Positions 40,672-53,500 of a stretch of 64,000 bases of DNA are shown piece after piece. A program made the position numbers and the translations under genes. Location of the stretch: positions 1,639,156 to 1,703,155 of the forward strand of contig JAPXFY010000031.1 in the NCBI GenBank assembly GCA_030674185.1, read 5' to 3'. The stretch comes from Monoplex corrugatus (taxonomy: Eukaryota > Mollusca > Gastropoda > Littorinimorpha > Ranellidae). The notes beneath the pieces are model-generated. The model had not been told where the DNA came from. It worked only from the letters and a program-made list of their open reading frames with translations, and ran no database searches. Positions within the stretch are counted from its first letter, which is position 1; each line of letters opens with the position of its first letter.

Positions 40672-41320
40672 GAAATGTGTTAGGTGCATTTTTGGCTCCA
40701 AGGAAATGTGATGTGTAGAAGCAATTTTGGATAATTTTAAGCCAGTTTTTATGTGTTTGGCTGTCCTTAGTTATCTGTATTATTTGTTGTTAATGTGTGT
40801 TTTATTTTGACTGTCCTTAGTATCTGTATATATTTGTGTTAATGTGTGTTTTATTTTGACTGTCCTTGTATCTGTATATATTTGTGTTAATGTGTTTTTA
40901 TTTTGACTGTCCTTAGCTATCTGTATATATTTGTGTTAATGTGTGTTTATTTTGACTGTCCTTAGCTATCTGTATATATTTGTGTTAATGTGTGTTTTAT
41001 TTTGACTGTCCTTAGTTTATCTGTATATATTTGTGTTAAATGTGTGTTTTATTTTGACTGTCCTTAGCTATCTGTATATATTTGTGTTAATGTGTGTTTT
41101 ATGTTTTATTTTCTGACCCCCCACCCCCACCCCACTCTGCAAGAAACTGGACGGAGTGGTCAAAACAAGGATCGTATCCTTAGATTATAAGCAAAAATGC
41201 ATTGATATGTGTATCTCATTTCCCTTTTTTTTCAGGTCCGAAGATTTGCTCAGATGGTTGTAATGCTGACATGGCTCTAAGCAGTCGGCTGGGCTTTAGA
41301 CAGTAATGACAATGATAATA
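40672..41320 (+). mobile_element. Dispersed repeat family copy with internal expansion
   Basis: Starts ttaggtgcatttttggctcc and ends cagtcggctgggctttagac, as in the copy at 13955-15205. Its middle (40745-41105) is a tandem array of about seven 50-bp units (tgtccttagctatctgtata). It ends only about 8 bp from Ig exon d. Confidence 0.75.
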
Positions 41321-41327
41321 AATTCAC

Positions 41328-41473
41328 CTTCCAGATGACGTCAATAAGAGGATGACCACGATCAGAGAAGTTACCGCAGGACAGTTGCACGTGCCACGTG
41401 TCTGTTGTGGGATCAAGCACTGCTTCCTCGTCCTGGCTCACGTGCAGTTCGCCACTCAGTGTTTTCGGCTGAT
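41328..41473 (-). CDS. Ig-like exon d (start of second Ig domain)
   Basis: The acceptor tttcacag lies above 41473 and the donor gtgaat begins at 41327. It reads DQPKTLSGELHVSQDEEAVL, then TDTWHVQLSCGNFSDRGHPL and IDVIWK, the B-C region of an Ig domain with an NFS sequon. It ends in phase 0; the next exon was not recognised between here and the assembly gap. Confidence 0.77.
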
Positions 41474-42063
41474 CTGTGAAAGTAATCGATCGATCGATCA
41501 GTTGGTCAATCAGTCCACTCATGTCCATCATCACTGGGTAAATCAGATCACTGGGTAAATCAGTCACTGGGTAAATCGGTTCTACTGGGTAAATCAATCA
41601 CTTGGTAAATCAGTGCACTAGGGTAAATCAAGGTCACTGGGTAAATCAATCACTGGGTAAATCAAATCACTGGGTAAATCATCACTGGGTAAATCAGTCA
41701 CTGGGTAAATCAGTCACTGGGTAAATCAGTCCTTATCATCTACATCATCTTCATCCTTTTGCCACTCAGTCATCCGTTTGTATCATCATTAATCAATCAT
41801 CTGATCCCAGGTATCACAAGCTAACCCAACCAGTGCAAACCTCAACTCTTCAATCAATCAATCAATCAATCAATGTGTCATTCAATCAAATCAGTTAAAT
41901 TAATGTAAATCGATCAAAAATACAGGTGACTGTACAGGTGTTTTATCGATCTCTCACATCACTTTAGTACTTATACTGACTGTCTTCAGTTTGATTCAAT
42001 CCAGTCCATAAAACGTCTGTATGGCAATCGATCAACCAACTGATCAAACAGTTAATCAGTCAC

Positions 42064-42131
<68 letters not shown>

Positions 42132-42401
42132 TATAAATATTACCCCCTCTCTCTCTTTTTCATTTATGTAAGTGTAACCTCTCTTTCTCTCTCTCTGTTT
42201 ATATAAATGTAACCCCCCCTGTCTCTCACTCTCTCTCTTTGCCCCCCACTCTCTCTCTCTCTTCATTTATGTAATTTCACTTCTCTCTCTCTCTCCCTCT
42301 CTCTCTCTCTGCTTTCGTCCCGTCCTTCCCCCTTCTCTGTCTCCCACTCTCTCTCTCTTTGCTCCCCACTCTCTCTTTCTCTTCATTTATGTAATTTCAC
42401 T

Positions 42402-42447
<46 letters not shown>

Positions 42448-45400
42448 TTATATAAATATTACTCCCTCTCTCTCTTTTTCATTTATGTAAGTATAACCTC
42501 TCTCTCTCTGTGTGTTTATAAAATGTACCCCCCATCTCTCTTTCTGTCTTTCTTTGCCCCCCCCCCCCCACTCTCTCTCTCTCTCTTCATTATTTAATTT
42601 CACTTCTCTCTCTCTCCCTCCCTCACTCTCTCTCTCTTTCTCTCTCTCTCTCCCTCTCTCTCTCTCCCTTTCTCTCTCTCTTCTTCCCTTGGTCCCCCTT
42701 CCTGTGTGTATGTGTGTTGTGTGTGTGGCACACTGTGTGGTTGACTGCTGTATGTGTGTGTTGTGTATGTGGCACACCGTGTGGTTGACTGCTGTATATG
42801 TGTTGTGTATGTGGCACACCGTGTGGTTGACTGCTGTATATGTGATGTGTATGTGGCACACTGTGTGGTTGACTGCTGTATGTGTGTGTTGTGTATGTGG
42901 CACACTGTGTGGTTGACTGCTGTATATGTGTTGTGTATGTGGCACACCTGTGATTGACTGCTGTATATGTGATGTGTATGTGGCACACCATGTGGTTGAC
43001 TGCTGTATATGTGATGTGTATGTGGCAACCGTGTGGTTGACTGCTGTATATGTGTTGTGTATGTGGCAGCACTGTGTGGTTGACTGCTGTATATATGTGT
43101 TGTGTATGTGGCACACTGTGTGGTTGACTGCTGTATTGTGTTGTGTATGTGGCACACCGTGTGGTTGACTGCTGTATATGATGTGTATGTGGCACACTGT
43201 GTGGTTGACTGCTGTATATGTGTTGTGTATGTGGTACACCATGTGGTTGACTGCTGTATATGTGTTGTGTATGTGGCACACTGTGTGGTTGACTGCTGTA
43301 TGTGTGTTGTGTATGTGGCACACCGTGTAGTTGACTGCTGTATGTGTGTTGTGTATGTGGCACACTGTGTGGTTGACTGCTGTATATGTGTTGTGTGTGT
43401 GGCATACCGTGTGGATGACTGCTGTATATGTGTGTTGTGTGTGTGCACACCGTGTGGTTGACTGCTGTATATGTGTTGTGTATGTGCACACTGTGTGGTT
43501 GACTGCTGTATATATGTGTGTTGTGTATGTGGCACACTATGTGGTTGACTGCTGTATATGTGTTGTGCATGTGGCACACCATGTGGTTGAATTGCTGTAT
43601 ATGTGTTGTGTATGTGGCACACTGTGTGGTTGACTGCTGTATATGTGTTGTGTATGTGGCACACTGTGTGGTTGACTGCTGTATGTGTGTTGTGTATGTG
43701 GCACACTGTGTGGTTGACTGCTGTGTATGTGTTGTGTATGTGGCACGCCGTGTGGTTGACTGCTGTATAGTGTGTGTTGTTGTATTGTGGCACACTGTGT
43801 GGTTGATTGCTGTATGTGTGTTGTGTATGTGGCACACTGTGTGGTTGACTGCTGTATATTGTGTGTTGTGTATGTGGCACACTGTGTGGTTGACTGCTGT
43901 ATGTGTGTTGTGTATGTGGCACACTGTGTGGTTGACTGCTGTATGTGTGTTGTGTATGTGGCACACTGTGTGGTTGACTGCTGTATATGTGTGTTGTGTA
44001 TGTGGCACACTGTGTGGTTGACTGCTGTATATATGTGTGTTGTGTATGTGGCACACTGTGTGGTTGACTGCTGTATGTGTGTTGTGTATGTGGCACACCG
44101 TGTGGTTGACTGCTGTATATGTGTTGTGTATGTGGCACACTGTGTGGTTGACTGCTGTATATGTGTGTTGTGTTGTGGCAACTGTGTGGTTGACTGCTGT
44201 ATAGTGTGTTGTGTATGTGGCACACCGTGTGGTTGACTGCTGTATATGTGTTGTGTATGTGGCACACGTGTGGTTGACTGCTGTATATATGTGTTTATGT
44301 GGCACACTTGTGGTTGACTGCTGTATATGTGTTGTGTATGTGGCACACCATGTGGTTGACTGCTGTATATGTTGTGTGTATGTGGCACACTGTGTGGTTG
44401 ACTGCTGTATATGTGTTGTGTATGTGGCACACTGTGTGGTTGACTGCTGTAATGTGTTGTGTATGTGGCACACTGTGTGGTTGACTGCTGTTATGTGTTG
44501 TGTATGTGGCACACCGTGTGGTTGACTGCTGTATATGTGTTGTGTATGTGGCACACTGTGTGGTTGACTGCTGTATGTGTGTTGTGTATGTGGCACACTG
44601 TGTGGTTGACTGCTGTATAGTGTGTTGTGTATGTGGCACACTGTGTGGTTGACTGCTGTATGTGTGTGTGTATGTGGCACACTGTGTGGTTGATGCTGTA
44701 TGTGTGTGTGTATGTGGCACACTGTGTGGTTGACTGCTGTATTATGTTGTGTATGTGGCACACTGTGTGGTTGACTGCTGTATATGTGTGTTGTGTATGT
44801 GGCACACTGTGTGGTTGACTGCTGTATGTGTGTTGTGTATGTGGCACACCGTGTGGTTGACTGCTGTATATGTGTTGTTATGTGGCACACTGGTGGTTGA
44901 CTGCTGTATATGTGTTGTGTTGTGGCACAACCGTGTGGTATGACTGCTGTATTGGTTGTTATGTGGCCACCGTGTGGTTGACTGCTGTATAGTGTTGTGT
45001 ATGTGCACACTGTGTGGTTGACTGCTGTATATGTGGTTGTGTATGTGCACACTATGTGTGTTGACTGCTGTATATGTGTTGTTTATGTGGCACACCATGT
45101 GGTTGACTGCTGTAATATGTGTTGTGTATTGGCACACTGTGTGGTTGACTGCTGTATATGTGTTGTGTATATGGCACACGTGTGGTTGACTGCTGCTTAC
45201 CGACCACCCTGACGCTGACAGTCTTGCGGTATGTGGTCATCTGCTTGAAGGCGTTCTCTGTGCTGACGGCGATGCTGTAGTTGCCTGACTCCAGGATTGT
45301 GGCACAGCTTAACTCAATGCTTCCTTCCTGAAAGAACAACATCATCAACAACAACAACAATAGCAGCAACAACAACAGCAACAACAATGGCAACAACAAC

Positions 45401-47535
45401 AATAACAACAACATTAACAGCAACCACAACAACAACATCAAGAACAAAACAAAACAGTAACAACAACAACAACGGCAACAACAAAAACAGCCACAACAAC
45501 AATAATAATAATAATAATAATTACAATATTTATATAGCGCAAAGTCTCGATAAAAATCAAATCTAAGCGCTGAACATACACTTACGCACGCGCGCACACA
45601 CGAACGCACACACACACGCACAATGGCTAAAATGGGGAAGAGAATAAAGCATGGAAAATTATAGAGAGCATATTATATACAAATATATATTAAGTGATTC
45701 CCCGAGTGGAGACAGGTAAGAGGGGGATGAATGAGGTCAGGATTTGCAGAGGTGAAAAGGTGAGTTATTGAGAGCGGACTTGAAGGAGACAAAAGTAGGT
45801 TGTGACGGACAGAGAGAGGAAGTTTGTTCCAGGAAAGTGGCCCAGAAACAGAGAAGGCTCGTGGACCAATCAACAACACATACAAAAACAGCAACAACAA
45901 CAACAACAGCAAAACAACAACAGCAGCAACACCAACACAAGAACAACAACAAATAAAACAGCAACAACAACGGCAACAACATCAGCAGCAAACAACACAG
46001 CAACCAACAACAAGAACAACCATAACAGCGCAACAAAAACAGCAACAGAACAACAACTTCAACAGCAAAAAAACAACATCCACCAAACAAACATACAAGC
46101 AAAAGCAACCAACCAGTTCAACTAGTATCTGTGCAAGGTGATTGGCCTCAGCACACCTGACATTATCTGCACAAGTGATTGACCCTCAGCACACCTGACA
46201 GTTATCTGACACAAGGTGATTTGACCCTCAGCAACCTGACAGTTAGTTATCTGTCACAAGGTGATTTGGCCCTCAGCACACCTGACAGTTATCGACACAA
46301 GGTGATTTGGCCCTCAGCACACTGACAGTTATATCTGCACAAGGTGATTTGGCCCTCAGCACCACACCTGACAGTTAGTTATCTGTCACAAGGTGATTTG
46401 GCCCTCATCACACCTGACAGTTATCTGTCACAAGGTGATTTGGCCCTCAGCACACCTGACAGTTACGTTATTGGGTCACACATGGTTGATTTGGCCCTCA
46501 GCACACCTGACAGTTATTACTGTCACAAGGTGATTTGGCCCTCAGCACACCTGACAGTTATTGTTACCCCATCTGTACTAAGGTGATTTGGCCCTCACAC
46601 ACCTGACAGTTAGTTATCTGTCACAAGGTGATTTGGCCCTCAACACACCTGACAGTTATCTGTCACAAGGTGATTTGGCCCTCAGCACACCTGACAGTTA
46701 GTTATCTGTCACAAGGTGATTTGGCCCTCAGCACACCTGACAGTTATCTGTCACAAGGTGATTTGGCCCTCAGCACACACCTGACAGTTAGTTATCTGTC
46801 ACAAGGTGATTTGGCCCTCAGCACACCTGACAGTTAGTTATCTGTCACAAGGTGATTTGGCCCTCAGCACACCTGACAGTTATCTGTCACAAGGTGATTT
46901 GGCCCTCAGCACACCTGACAGTTATCTGTCACAAGGTGATTTGGCCCTCAGCACACCTGACAGTTATCTGTCACAAGGTGATTTGGCCCTCAGCACACCT
47001 GACAGTTAGTTATCTGTCACAAGGTGATTTGGCCCTCAACACACCTGACAGTTATCTGTCGCAACACATATGGAAGACAGTTTTCTATTTGAACTACATG
47101 GCGACATCAGGGGGACATTCACGAGTCATGACCTGGATGCGGCCTGCACCCCCCCCCCCCACCCTCCTCCTCTAGAGTGTGAAACATTTGCTTGACGGGG
47201 GGGGGGGGGGGGGGGCTTTTCCTCTGAGGACCTTTTGGTGTCCGGCTCTCCTCAAAGTTTCTTACCATTCTATTCTATTCGTAGACGTAGACCACTTCCC
47301 AGAGGAAACGTACCGTAAAACGTGACACAAGGCAAGCCTCATTAACTCATTGGAACAGTGATCAACGCGACGGATCTACTGACTGGAAGGTTGCGGGTTT
47401 AAAACCATTATGTGAATAGACAGTAAAAGAAATAACACACACACAAACACACACGCGCACACACACTCATACTCACATACATACATGTATATGTATGCAT
47501 TCCAACACACGTACACACACAGCCACACACACACA

Positions 47536-47578
<43 letters not shown>

Positions 47579-50500
47579 GCACACACACAAACAAATATAC
47601 ACACACACATATACGCACACTCACATTAACCAATATAAATCACAAGAAGTTACAGTCATAATGGGAGATTTTAATGCTAAAGTGGGACAGGATAGGGTGG
47701 AGGACATAGTTGGACCTCATGGCCTTGGTACACAAAATGAAAGGGGAGGGAAACTTGTAGAATGGGCACGGATGAATGAGTTCATAGTAGGAAACACCTG
47801 GTTTGAGCAGCCTAAAAGAAGAAAATGGACTTGGATAAGTCCAGGAGATAATACCAAAATTCAGATTGACTACATCCTGATTAATAAAAGATTTAGAAAT
47901 TCTTTACTGTCAGCAAAAACACTACCAGGCAGCCTGCAACAGTGACCACAATCTTGTAGTGGGAAGATTTTGGCTGAAATCAAAGAAAAGGAAACAGACC
48001 AAAAACAACATCAAACTAAATCTTGGACTCCTAAAGACAGATGAAGTGATACGTAAAAAGTTTAATGTACATGTTCAAAACAAATTCAGTGCTCGGAAGA
48101 CGTTAGTGACAGTGAAGAACAATGGACAAAATTGAGAAATTCGATAAATGAGGGTTTGAAGTAGATAGAAAAGCAAAAAAGAACTGGATGACAAAAGAAA
48201 TTTTAGGCTTGATGGAGGAAGGCAAAGAGAAACGAGGAGATATACAGGAAGATAAACAAAGAAATCAGGAATAGGTGCAATGAAGCTAAGGAAGCTTGGC
48301 TGAAAACAAAATACAAAGAAATAGAAGACCGACACAAAACGGATCCTCGGGGTATGTACAGACGAATTGAAGAAATTGTCCATAGGAAAAATACACGCAC
48401 ACAACTGGTTGCTTTAAATCGAAAGATAGCTCGCTTATCATGGAAAAAGACAAAATATCAAACAGATGGGGAGAGTACATTAAAGACCATTTTGAGGATG
48501 ACAGAAACAAAGAACACATTATAAGAAGGAACGTTGAAGGAACACCCATAATGAAAGATGAAGTTAGTACATTAAAGACCATTTTGAAGATGACAGAAAC
48601 AAAGAACACATTATAAAAAAGAACGTTGAAGGAACACCCGTAATGAAAGATGAAGTTAGTACATTAAAGACCATTTTGAAGATGACAGAAACAAAGAACA
48701 CATTATAAGAAGGAACGTTGAAGGACCACCCATAATGAAAGATGAAGTTAGTACATTAAAGACCATTTTGAGGATGACAGAAACAAAGACACATTATAAG
48801 AAGGAACGTTGAAGGACCACACATAATGAAAGATGAAGTTAGTACATTAAAGACCATTTTGAGGATGACAGAAGCAAAGAACACATTATAAAAAAGAACG
48901 TTGAAGGACCACCCATAATGAAAGATGAAGTTAGAGCAGCACTGAAAAAGAAGAAACCAGGAAAAGCCCCAGGACCAGACAACATTACTACAGGGTAATA
49001 GGGTTAAGATTTTGCAGCTAGTGAATAGGGTGCGGACATCAAAGGGTTACCTTTTTGCAGCTGGTGGATAGGTGAGGGCGTCAAAGGGTTACGGTTTTGC
49101 AGCTGGTGAAAAGGGTGAGGGCCTCAAATGGTTAAACTTTGCAGCTGGTGGATAGATGCGCGCATCAAAGTGTTATGTTTTACAGCTGGTGGATAGGGTG
49201 AGGGCGTCAAAGTGTTAAACTTTTGTAGCTGTGGATAGGGTGAGGGCGTCAAAGTGTTAAACTTTTGTAGCTGTGGATAGGGTGAGGACATCAAAGGTTA
49301 AACTTTTGCAGCTGGTGGATAGAGTGAGGGAATCAAAGGGTTAAGGTTTTGCAGCTGGTGGATAGGGTGAGGGCGTCAAAGGTTAATTTTTTGCAGCTGG
49401 TGGATAGGGTGAGGCATCAGAGGGTTAATTTTGCCTGAGATGGATAGGGTGAGGGCGTCAGAGGGTTATTTTTTGCAGCTAGTGGATAGGGTGAGGCATC
49501 AAAGGGTTATGGTTTTGCAGCTGGTGGATAGGGTGAGGGCGTCAAAGGGTTAATTTTTGCAGCTAGTGGATAGGGTGAGGGCGTCAAAGGGTTATTTTTT
49601 GCAGCTAGTGGATAGGGTGAGGGCATCAAAGGGTTATGGTTTTGCAGCTGGTGGATAGGGTGAGGGCGTCAAAGGGTTAATTTTTGCAGCTAGTGGATAG
49701 GGTGAGGGCGTCAAAGGGTTAATTTTTGCAGCTAGTGGATAGGGTGAGGGCGTCAAAGGGTTAATTTTTGCAGCTGGTGGATAGGGTGAGGGCGTCAAAG
49801 GGTTATTTTTTGCAGCTGGTGGATAGGGTGAGGGCGTCAATTGTGGAGCAGACCATACCTCCAGATGAGCCAGCCGACCAGAGTAGGTAGACGTGGGCAC
49901 AAAATTGCCGTCCACATACGTGGCCAGTATCTCTTCTTTCTTCCCTTCCGGTTGACAGTCCCACACCATGCCTGCATCATCAACATCGTCATCATCAACA
50001 TCATCATCGTCATCATCAACATCGTCATCGTCATCATCAACATCGTCATCACCAACAACGTCATCACCATCAACATTGTCATCATCAACATCGTCATCGC
50101 CAACATTGTCACCATCATCAACATTGTCATCATCAACATTGTCATCATCAACATCGTCATCGCCAACATTGTCACCATCATCAACATTGTCATCATCAAC
50201 ATTATCATCACCAACATCGTCATTATCAACATTGTCATCATCGTCATCAACATCGTCATCATCAAGATAGTCATCATCAAGATGGTCATCATCATCAACA
50301 TCGTCATTATCATCAACATCATCGTCATCATCAACATCGTCATCATCAACATCGTCATCATCAATATCGTCATTGTAGTTGATTATAATTGAATCATGTT
50401 GGGTTTGGGCAGAGCAGTCATTGTCTGTGTGCGTGCCTGCAGTTTTCGAAGCCATTGTAACAAAAACGGCCCAACTACATGAATGAACCTCCTGATACGA

Positions 50501-53500
50501 TGAAGGTTGTGATGTTCTGTATGTGATGTATAGTGATGTTTTTGAGTTGTGATGTTCTGTATGTGATGTATGAAGGTTGTGATGTTCTATAGTGTGATGT
50601 ATTGATGATGTATGAAAAGGTTGTGATGTTCTGTATGTGATGTATGATGATGTATGAAGGTTGTGATGTTCTGATATGTGAGTATGATATGATGTATGAA
50701 GTTGTGATGTTCTGTATGTGATGATATATGTGATGTATGAAGGTTGTGATGTTTTATGTGTATGTGATGTATGATGTATGAAGGTTGTGATGTTCTGTAT
50801 GTGATGTGTATATGAATGTGATGTAGGATTTGTGATAGTCTGTATGTGATGTATGTGATGTATGTGATGTATGAAGGTTGTGATGTTCTGTATGATGATG
50901 TATGTGATGTATGAAGGTGTGTATGTATCTGTTATATGATGTAATATGATGTATGAAGGTTGTGATGTTCTGTATGTGATGTATGTGATGTATGAAGGTT
51001 GTGATGTTTGCATGTAGTATGTGTATGTGATGTATGAAGGTTGTGATGTTCTGTATATGATGTATATGATGTATGAAGGTTGTGATGTTCTGTATGTGAT
51101 GTATGTGATGTATGAAGGTTGTGATGTTCTGTATATGATGTTATATGAATTGATGTATGAAGGTTGTGATGTTCTGTATATGATGTATGTGATGTATGAA
51201 GGTTGTGATGTTCTGTATGTGATGTATGTGATGATGTGATGTATGTGATGTATGAAGGTTGTGATGTTCTGTAGTGTATGATGTATGAAGGTTGTGGTGT
51301 TCTGTATGTGATGTATGAGTATGTGATGTTCTGTATGTGATGTATGAAGGTTGTGATGTTCTGTATGTGATGTATTGAGTATGAAGGTTGTGATGTTCTG
51401 TATGTGATGTATGTGATGTATGAAGGTTGTGATGTTCTGTATATGATGTAAAGAATTGATGTATGAAGGTTGTGATGTTCTGTATAGATGTATATGATGT
51501 ATGAAGGTTGTGATGTTCTGTATATGATGTATATGATGTATGAAGGTTGTGATGTTCTGTATATGATGTATGTGATGTATGAAGGTTGTGATGTCTGTAT
51601 ATGATGTATGTGATGTATGAAGGTTGTGATGTTCTGTATGTGATGTATGTGATGTATGAAGGTTGTGATGTTCTGTATGTGATGTATATGATGTATGAAG
51701 GTTGTGATGTTCTGTATGTGATGTATGTGATGTATGAAGTTGTGATGTTCTGTATGTGATGTATGTGATGATTGATGGTATGTGATGTATGTGATGTATG
51801 TATGTATGTGATGTATGTGATGTATGATGTGTATGTGATGTATGTATGTGATATGTGATGTAGTGATGTATGAGGTTGTGTATGTTTGTATGTGATGTAT
51901 GTGATGTATGAAGTTGTGATGTTGTATGTGATGTATGTGATGTAGTGAGTTGTGATGTGATGTATGTGTGTTGATGTATGTATGATGATGTGATTGTATG
52001 TGATGTATGTGATGTATGTGATGTATGAAGGTTGGTGTGATGTTGTGATGTATGTGATGTATTGTGATGTATGTGATGTGATGTGATTTGTATGTGATGT
52101 ATGTGATGTATGTGAAGGTTGTGATGTATGTGATGTATGATTGTGATGTGATATGTGTATGTGATGTATGAAGGTTGTGATGTTCTGTATGTGATGTATG
52201 TGATGTATGAAGGTTGTGATGTTGTATGTGATGTATGTGATGTATGAAGGTTGTGATGTTCTGTATGTGATGTATGTAGTATGTGATGTATGTTCTGTAT
52301 GTGATGTATGTGTGAAGTATGTGATGATATGTGATGTATGTATGTATGAAGGTTGTGTGTGTACGTATGTTAGTATGTATGAAGGTTTGTGATGTTTTGT
52401 GATGTAATAAGTTAATTGTATGATTAGTGTGTATGAAGTTGTGATGTTCTGTATGTGATATACTTTGTGTGAACAGCATGTCATCATTAGTACAGTTATG
52501 ATGTGCTTTGTGTGAACAGCGATGTCATCATTAGTACAGTTTATGATGTGCTTTGTGTGACAGCAATGTCATCATTAGTACAAGTTTATATGTGCTTTGT
52601 GTGAACAGTAATGTCATCATTAGTACAGTTTATGATGTGCTTTGTGTGAACAGCAATGTCATCATGTAGTACAGTTTATTATGTGCTTTGTGTGAACAGT
52701 GATGTCATCATTAGTACAGTTATGATGTGCTTTGTGTGAACAGCAATGTCATCATTAGTACAGTTTATGATGTGCTTTGTGTGAACAGTCAATGTCATCA
52801 TTAGTACAGTTTATGATGTGCTTTGTGTGAACAGTAGCGTCATCATTAGTACAGATTATGTCATTTGTGTGAACAGTAACGTCATCATTAGTACAGTTTA
52901 TGATGTGCTTTGTGTGAACAGTAACGTCATCATTAGTACAGATTATCTGGAAACAATGGTTTTTTTAAAACATAATGCACCATTGTGAGTCAGACTCACC
53001 GACGTCCAAGCATGGAGGACACCGACACAGTTTCAAGGTCACAACTACAATATTGTTGAAATAACCAGTCGCGGTGGTGTAGTGGTTAGCGGAACTGGTT
53101 ATCTATCGACTGGAAGGTTATGGGTTCGAATCCCCATCAGGCCTTTCAAGATTCATTATAGGATAACTGGGCTCCAGCCAGCCCTACCTGTAGTAGATCG
53201 TGCTGTGGATTTACTGGGAAGACAGGGACCACACCATGTAATTTACCATACAAGGGATTTAAAAAAAAAAACTGAATGCAAATTTACACATAAATAAAGA
53301 CACTAAAACATATGTAAAAACGGGCCTAAATTACCTAAAATTGCTTCTGTTCATATCACTTTCCTAGAGCCAAAAATGCACTTAATACATGTACCCAGTT
53401 ATCAATCCTGAGAGACAGCAAGACTTTATGAAACACATACAGGTGAATGGACCAGCAAGGCAGAAAATGATAAGAAAAAATGACAGCAAGCAAAGGAACA

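Noticed and set aside
42448..45179. Open frames of up to about 800 codons on the minus strand, rich in His, Thr, Gln and Ser
   Set aside because: They are the 42-bp minisatellite read in three frames. The unit is divisible by three and lacks stops, frames jump at indels, and no conserved domain is present.
50395..50470. Start exon of the Ig gene (ATG with MASKTAG on the minus strand)
   Set aside because: No hydrophobic signal sequence and its position lies between exons a and b, inconsistent with exon order.
49634..52479. Thr/His/Ser-rich and Asp-rich frames
   Set aside because: They read through the 36-bp, ATC and 42-bp arrays. Only the short segment 49859-49971 within them is credible coding sequence, as Ig exon b.
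53069..53140. Functional tRNA gene
   Set aside because: A and B boxes are good, but the acceptor stem does not close and a non-tRNA body follows, as in a SINE.
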